Assembly (NCBI GenBank): GCA_021805485.1
Contig: JAJZFF010000123.1
Span: forward strand, 1 to 10,637
DNA: 10,637 nucleotides
Source: Pseudomonadota bacterium
Lineage (GTDB): Bacteria; Pseudomonadota; Alphaproteobacteria; Acetobacterales; Acetobacteraceae
Direction: 5' to 3'
In this document: one piece after another, positions 6,990-10,637 of the stretch
Layout: each line of letters begins with the position of its first letter
How positions within the stretch are numbered: position 1 is the stretch's first letter
The notes under the pieces: model-generated
The model's input: the letters and a program-made list of their open reading frames with translations, nothing else
Told to the model about the DNA's origin: nothing
Database searches by the model: none
Translations under genes and position numbers: made by a program

Positions 6990-7979
6990 ATGCAGGTGAT
7001 GATCATCGGGGCCGGGGGCATGCTCGGCCGCAAGCTGGCGGCGCGGATCGCGGCCGACGGGGCGCTGGAGGGCAAGCCGGTCGAGGCGCTGAGCCTGATC
7101 GACGTGGTCGCGCCGGAGGCGCCGGCGGGGTTTGCGGGAAAGGCGTCCTGCGAGGCGGCGGATCTTTCGGCGCCGGGCGTTGCCGCCGCACTGGTCGCCG
7201 CACGGCCGGAGGTGATCGTGCATCTCGCCGCCATCGTCTCGGGCGAGGCGGAGGCGGATTTCGACAAGGGATATCGCATCAATCTCGACGGCACCCGCCT
7301 GCTGTTCGAGGCGATCCGGGCGGAGGCGGCGAAGGCGCCCTACCGGCCGCGCGTGGTGTTCACCTCGTCGATCGCGGTGTTCGGCGCGCCCTTCCCGGAG
7401 GTGATCGACGACGAGTTCTTCTGCGCGCCGCTGACCAGCTATGGCGCGCAGAAGGCGATCGGCGAGCTGCTGCTCAACGACTACACGCGGCGCGGCTTCA
7501 TGGACGGCATCGCGATCCGGCTGCCGACGATCTGCATCCGTCCCGGCAAGCCGAACGCGGCGGCCTCGGGCTTCTTCTCGAACATCCTGCGCGAGCCGCT
7601 GGTGGGGCAGGAGGCGGTGCTGCCGGTGGAGGAGAGCGTGCGGCACTGGCATGCGAGCCCGCGCGCGGCGGTGGGCTTCCTGGTCCGCGCGGCGTCGATG
7701 GATCTCGCCCCGCTCGGCAACCGGCGGACGCTGAACCTGCCCGGCCTGTCGGCCACGGTGGGCGAGCAGATCGAGGCGCTGCGGCGGGTGGCCGGCGAGC
7801 GGGCGGTGAAGCTGATCCGCCGCGTGCCCGACCCGACCATCGCGCGGATCGTCGCCGGCTGGCCGGAGAATTTCACCGCGACACGGGCGAAGACGCTGGG
7901 CTTCGCGGCGGAGACGACATTCGACGAGATCATCCGCGTGCATATCGAGGATGAGCTTGGCGGCAGTCTGCCGGGCTAG
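6990..7979 (+). CDS. denD: NAD-dependent epimerase/dehydratase-family dehydrogenase, DenD-like (D-erythronate dehydrogenase)
   Basis: This is an extended short-chain dehydrogenase of 329 residues. The NAD-binding loop is GAGGMLG (7-13) with Asp38 at the end of the second strand (LSLIDV), which favours NAD over NADP. HLAAIVSGEAEADFD follows at 78-92. The catalytic residues are Ser126/127 in FTSSIAVFG and Tyr151-x3-Lys155 in SYGAQK. The SGEAEADFDxGYRxNLDGT stretch is typical of the DenD group, which oxidises D-erythronate to 2-oxo-tetronate in C4 sugar-acid use. The usual partner genes (otnK, otnC, otnI) are absent from this window, so the exact substrate is an inference. The start is supported by GGAGGAA (6973-6979) and GGAG (6981-6984). 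The final TAG stop is the first three bases of the palindromic repeat at 7977, so the C-terminus may have been set by repeat insertion. Confidence 0.85.
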   Translation: MQVMIIGAGGMLGRKLAARIAADGALEGKPVEALSLIDVVAPEAPAGFAGKASCEAADLSAPGVAAALVAARPEVIVHLAAIVSGEAEADFDKGYRINLDGTRLLFEAIRAEAAKAPYRPRVVFTSSIAVFGAPFPEVIDDEFFCAPLTSYGAQKAIGELLLNDYTRRGFMDGIAIRLPTICIRPGKPNAAASGFFSNILREPLVGQEAVLPVEESVRHWHASPRAAVGFLVRAASMDLAPLGNRRTLNLPGLSATVGEQIEALRRVAGERAVKLIRRVPDPTIARIVAGWPENFTATRAKTLGFAAETTFDEIIRVHIEDELGGSLPG

Positions 7980-8027
7980 AGCATCATCCGATCGGATGGA
8001 GTCATCTGATCGGATGAAGATGCTCTA
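7977..8027. repeat. Palindromic repeat element 1 (51 bp)
   Basis: Outer arms TAGAGCATC (7977-7985) and GATGCTCTA (8019-8027) are perfectly complementary. Inside are CATCCGATCGGATG (7985-7998), itself a perfect palindrome, and CATCTGATCGGATG (8003-8016), which differs by one base. The whole element can fold into one long imperfect hairpin with a small bulge, or into two smaller ones. It looks like a REP/MITE-type intergenic repeat. Its first three bases are the stop codon of the preceding gene. It could also act as a terminator or mRNA stabiliser, but there is no T-tract. Confidence 0.88.
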
Positions 8028-8040
8028 GGTATCAACGAGA

Positions 8041-8082
8041 TAGAGCACGACATCCGATCGATCAGGATCGGAACGTGCTCTA
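8041..8082. repeat. Palindromic repeat element 2 (42 bp)
   Basis: Arms TAGAGCACG (8041-8049) and CGTGCTCTA (8074-8082) pair perfectly. Inside, CCGATC (8054-8059) pairs with GATCGG (8066-8071) across a 6-nt loop. It shares TAGAGCA...TGCTCTA ends and the CCGATC core with element 1, 13 bp away. The two arm bases that differ (TC versus CG) are changed on both sides so pairing is kept. That makes it a diverged member of the same family, not a chance palindrome. Confidence 0.87.
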
Positions 8083-8106
8083 ACGGCGCAACGGGACGGG
8101 AGCGGG

Positions 8107-8856
8107 ATGATGAGCAGGATCGCGATGGTGACGGGGGCCGGCAGCGGCGTGGGGCGGGCGGCGACGCTCGCGCTGCTGGCCGATGGCTGGACGGTGGCGC
8201 TGGTCGGGCGGCGGCGCGAGGCGCTGGAGGAGACGATTGCCGAGGCGGGCGCGGGGGCCAAGGCCGAGGCGTTTCCGGCGGATATTACCGATCCTGACGC
8301 GGTGGAGGCGCTGTTCGCGGCGGTGCGCGCACGGTTCGGGCGGCTCGACCTGCTGTTCAACAACGCCGGCAACAACGTGCCGACCACCAATTTCGGCGAC
8401 ATGACCTGGGCGCAGTGGCGGCACGTCATCGCGGTCAATCTCGATGGCGCGTTTCTCTGCGCCAACGCCGCCTTCCGGATGATGCGCGACCAGGCGCCGC
8501 GCGGCGGGCGGATCATCAACAACGGCTCGATCTCGGCGCATGTGCCGCGGCCCGGCTCGGCGGCCTATACGGCGAGCAAGCACGCGATCACCGGGCTGAC
8601 GCGCACCATCGCGCTGGACGGGCGGGCGCATGATATCGCCTGCGGTCAGATCGATATCGGCAACGCCGCCACCCCGATGACGCGGCGGATGACCACCGGC
8701 GTGCCACAGGCGGACGGCTCGATGAAGGCGGAGCCGACGATGGATGTCGAGTCGGTGGGGCGGACGCTGGTCTACATGGCCGGGCTGCCCGCGGATGCGA
8801 ACGCGCTGTTCGTCACCGTGATGGCGACCAACATGCCCTTCGTCGGCCGCGGCTGA
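8107..8856 (+). CDS. Classical short-chain dehydrogenase/reductase (SDR)
   Basis: This is a 249-residue classical SDR oxidoreductase. The cofactor loop is TGAGSGVG (9-16), with Arg35-Arg36 after the second strand, which suggests NADP(H). NNAG is at 85-88. The catalytic tetrad is Asn111, Ser141, Tyr154 and Lys158 (AAYTASK). The [20 protein letters not shown] stretch (170-189) is typical of a subgroup of SDRs annotated only as oxidoreductases, so the substrate is unknown. Two adjacent in-frame ATGs exist: 8107 is 4 nt and 8110 is 7 nt from GGGAG (8098-8102), so the second is a slightly better start (248 residues). The paired repeats lie directly upstream and may separate its transcription from the DenD-like gene. 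It is convergent with the thiolase gene across a strong hairpin. Confidence 0.92.
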   Translation: MMSRIAMVTGAGSGVGRAATLALLADGWTVALVGRRREALEETIAEAGAGAKAEAFPADITDPDAVEALFAAVRARFGRLDLLFNNAGNNVPTTNFGDMTWAQWRHVIAVNLDGAFLCANAAFRMMRDQAPRGGRIINNGSISAHVPRPGSAAYTASKHAITGLTRTIALDGRAHDIACGQIDIGNAATPMTRRMTTGVPQADGSMKAEPTMDVESVGRTLVYMAGLPADANALFVTVMATNMPFVGRG

Positions 8857-8865
8857 TGTTTGCAT

Positions 8866-8907
8866 CCCCCGCACCCGGCCCGGCGCGAGGCGGGTCGGGT
8901 GCGGGGG
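8866..8907. terminator. Strong bidirectional hairpin between convergent genes
   Basis: A 17-bp stem pairs 8866-8882 (CCCCCGCACCCGGCCCG) with 8891-8907 (CGGGTCGGGTGCGGGGG) across an 8-nt loop. All pairs are Watson-Crick except one G-U on the + strand RNA (A-C mismatch on the other strand). It fills the 64-bp gap between the SDR and thiolase stop codons. No T-tract follows on either strand, so classical intrinsic termination is not certain. Stem strength and position make a terminator or 3'-end protecting structure the best reading. Confidence 0.6.
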
Positions 8908-8920
8908 GTTCGGGAAACCG

Positions 8921-10090
8921 TCAGTTCAGGCGGTCGAGGATTGAGACGTAGTTGGCGACCCCGGCGCCGCCCATGTTGTAGATGCCGGCGAGGTCGGCGC
9001 GGGGGAGCTGCATGTCGCCGGCGGTGCCGGTGAGCTGCATCGCCGCCATCACATGCATCGAGACACCGGTGGCGCCGACCGGGTGGCCCTTGGATTTCAG
9101 CCCGCCGGAGCGGTTGACCGGCAGCCTTCCATCCGGCGCGGTGATGCCCTCCAGCACGGCGCGCGCGCCCTGGCCGCGCGGGACGAGGCCCATCGCCTCG
9201 TATTCGATCAGCTCGGCGATGGTGAAGCAGTCATGCGTCTCGACGAAGGACAGGTCGTCGAGCGTGAGGCCGGCGGCGGCGAGCGCCTGCGCCCAGGCGC
9301 GTTCGCCGGCTTCGAACCTTGTCGGGTCGCGGCGGGAGAGCGGTAGGAAATCATTCACATGGGCGGCGGCCCGGAAACGCACGGCCTGCGGCAAGGCGCG
9401 GGCGGTGTCCTCGTCGGTCAGAATGATGGACGCGGCGCCGTCGCTGACCAGCGAGCAGTCGGTGCGCTTCAACGGGCCGGCGACGATAGGATTTTTTTCC
9501 GATTCACGGCGGCAGAACTCGAAGCCGAGATCGCGGCGCATCTGCGCGTAGGGATTGTCGACCCCGTTGCGGTGGTTCTTCGCGGCGATGGCGGCCAGCG
9601 CGTCGGACTGGTCGCCGAAGCGCTGGAAATAGCTCTCGGCGATGCGGCCGAACACACCGGCGAACCCGGCCTGGATGTCGCCCTCCTCGCGCCGGTAGCA
9701 GGCGCCGAGGAGGTTTTCGCCGACCTGCTCCTTGGGGCAGGCGGTCATCTTCTCACCGCCGAGAACCAGCGCGATGCGGCCGCGGCCGGCGGCGATGAAA
9801 TCCCGCGCCGCATGGATGGCGGCGGAGCCGGAGGCGCAGGCGTTCTCGTAACGCGTCGCCGGCTTGAAGCGGAGTTCGGGGACGGCCTGCATCGGCAGCG
9901 AGGAGGGGAAATCCTGCCTGGTGAAGCCGTTGTTGAAATTGCCGACGAAGACGGCGTCGATCTCGTTCGGGTCGATCCCGGCATGGGCGATGGCGCCGGT
10001 GGCGGCCTCGGCCAGGAGATCCTCGAGATCGGGGCTGTCGGATTTGCCGAAACGCGTGTGCGCCCAGCCGGCGATGGCGGTGCTGGTCAT
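8921..10090 (-). CDS. Thiolase-family protein, SCP-x type (acetyl-CoA acetyltransferase-like)
   Basis: This is a 389-residue thiolase-fold enzyme, expected to make or break C-C bonds next to a CoA thioester. The nucleophilic Cys85 is in ENACASGSAAI. The HDCF motif starts at His286 (the position of NEAF in classical thiolases), and GHPVGATG has His336. The C-terminal loop is YNMGGAG (371-377): the second catalytic Cys of biosynthetic thiolases (CxG) is absent, as in SCP-x type members. HDCF, GHP and this loop place it in the SCP-x/lipid-transfer-associated thiolase branch, not the PhaA type. Those proteins often work with a DUF35 OB-fold/zinc-ribbon partner, but none is adjacent here. The start is supported by GAGGAG (10102-10097 on the minus strand) 6 nt before ATG 10090. 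Substrate unknown. It lies 83 bp downstream of dnaE on the same strand. Confidence 0.9.
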   Translation of the reverse strand: MTSTAIAGWAHTRFGKSDSPDLEDLLAEAATGAIAHAGIDPNEIDAVFVGNFNNGFTRQDFPSSLPMQAVPELRFKPATRYENACASGSAAIHAARDFIAAGRGRIALVLGGEKMTACPKEQVGENLLGACYRREEGDIQAGFAGVFGRIAESYFQRFGDQSDALAAIAAKNHRNGVDNPYAQMRRDLGFEFCRRESEKNPIVAGPLKRTDCSLVSDGAASIILTDEDTARALPQAVRFRAAAHVNDFLPLSRRDPTRFEAGERAWAQALAAAGLTLDDLSFVETHDCFTIAELIEYEAMGLVPRGQGARAVLEGITAPDGRLPVNRSGGLKSKGHPVGATGVSMHVMAAMQLTGTAGDMQLPRADLAGIYNMGGAGVANYVSILDRLN

Positions 10091-10173
10091 GGTGGTCTCC
10101 TCGCGGTGCCGCGCAAGCGCGCGGCGTTTTCACGAATATGGGACGCGCCTGCCGCCGAGGGCAAGATGGCGGA

Positions 10174-10637
10174 TCAGAGCTCCGCCACCTCGGCGACGCC
10201 GCGGATCATTTTCATCGCCTGGGCGAGGCGGGGCGAGACGTTGAAGCCGCCGGGCAGCGCGATGTCGAGCCGGGCACCGGTGTCGATCCGCGGGGCGAGC
10301 AGCACGCGGCCCTTGCCGCGGCCCTCGCGCTCCAGCAGCGCGCGGATCGAGCCGAGCGCCTCGCGCCCCTCGACGGTGATGCGCAGCCCCGCGCCGGCAT
10401 TGGCCGCCGCCTTGTCGAGCGGTTCGACATCGACCGCGGTGACGCGCAGGCTTTCGCCATCGAGCCGCAGATCGGCGGTGACGAGCAGCATCGCGCCCTC
10501 GGCGAGCAGCTCGCGCGCGGTGGCGAGGAGTTCGGAGAACAGCGTGACCTCGAAGCCGCCGGCCTGGTCGGACAGCATGACCCAGGCCATGCGGCTGCCG
10601 GTGCGGGTGGTGCGCTCCTTGCGGCCGACCACGGCGC
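10174..10637 (-). CDS. dnaE: DNA polymerase III subunit alpha, C-terminal part (partial)
   Basis: This is the C-terminal ~154 codons of the replicative polymerase catalytic subunit; the reading frame stays open to the window edge, so the gene continues beyond 10637. The visible part begins in the OB-fold region: VGRKERTTRTGSRMAWVMLSD resembles the conserved strand pattern after the polymerase core in DnaE, followed by EVTLFSELLATARELL and a final small domain ending in RGVAEVAEL. The polymerase active site and PHP domain are outside the window. No frameshift is seen. The stop is at 10176-10174. The thiolase gene follows 83 bp later on the same strand. Confidence 0.88.
   Translation of the reverse strand, partial: AVVGRKERTTRTGSRMAWVMLSDQAGGFEVTLFSELLATARELLAEGAMLLVTADLRLDGESLRVTAVDVEPLDKAAANAGAGLRITVEGREALGSIRALLEREGRGKGRVLLAPRIDTGARLDIALPGGFNVSPRLAQAMKMIRGVAEVAEL

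Noticed and set aside
6456..7943. 495-codon minus-strand open frame across the cupin and DenD-like genes
   Set aside because: Arg/His/Ala-rich with no motif, and it spans two well-supported genes and their intergenic gap. Long antisense frames are expected at this GC content.
8025..8522. 165-codon minus-strand frame covering the second repeat and the SDR start
   Set aside because: It reads through the palindromic repeat and opposite a well-supported SDR, and has no recognisable motif.
10108..10130. GCCGCGC/GCGCGGC hairpin followed by GTTTT on the + strand between dnaE and the thiolase gene
   Set aside because: The T-run is on the strand opposite to both genes, so it would not terminate dnaE. 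It may be chance, or a weak antisense terminator; the support is too thin to list.
10125..10137. GTTTTCACG, resembling half of a parS site
   Set aside because: The second half of the palindrome is missing and the first half has an extra T, so ParB recognition is unlikely.

Overview
The window is GC-rich, densely packed chromosomal DNA from an alphaproteobacterium, most likely of the Acetobacteraceae/Rhodospirillales type. The placement rests on gene order (mnmG-rsmG-parA-parB), the alphaproteobacterial form of the parS sites, and the protein sequences by eye. The exact genus cannot be fixed without a search. No phage, plasmid, CRISPR, IS transposase, tRNA or rRNA is visible.

Region 1 (1-4080, + strand) is the chromosome-segregation and RNA-modification cluster usually found near the replication origin: mnmG (tRNA U34 modification), rsmG (16S rRNA G527 methylation), parA and parB. 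All four reading frames overlap (4 bp, 11 bp and 4 bp), so they are almost certainly cotranscribed and translationally coupled. Two perfect 16-bp parS palindromes lie inside the start of rsmG, where they are read in frame as two copies of Val-Ser-Arg-Glu-Thr. ParB made by the last gene should therefore load on DNA of its own operon. MnmG is about 50 residues shorter than the Escherichia coli protein because of a compact internal segment.

Region 2 (4081-5731) holds a minus-strand amidase-signature hydrolase that converges on parB with only 19 bp between stop codons. A short divergent gap follows.

Region 3 (5732-8856, + strand) has four separate genes: a small class I SAM methyltransferase, a 131-residue cupin with the exact metal-ligand spacing of bacterial (R)-hydroxynitrile lyases, a DenD-like NAD-dependent sugar-acid dehydrogenase, and a classical short-chain dehydrogenase. 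Between the last two sits a tandem pair of related palindromic repeats whose stems covary. The first repeat supplies the stop codon of the dehydrogenase. A small AT-rich island upstream of the dehydrogenase is a candidate promoter.

Region 4 (8857-10637, minus strand) contains a strong hairpin between convergent genes, an SCP-x type thiolase-fold protein, and the C-terminal end of dnaE (DNA polymerase III alpha), which runs off the window.

I see no clearly new multi-gene system. The items most worth checking are the duplicated parS sites coded within rsmG, the paired covarying repeats, the hydroxynitrile-lyase-like cupin and the shortened MnmG.
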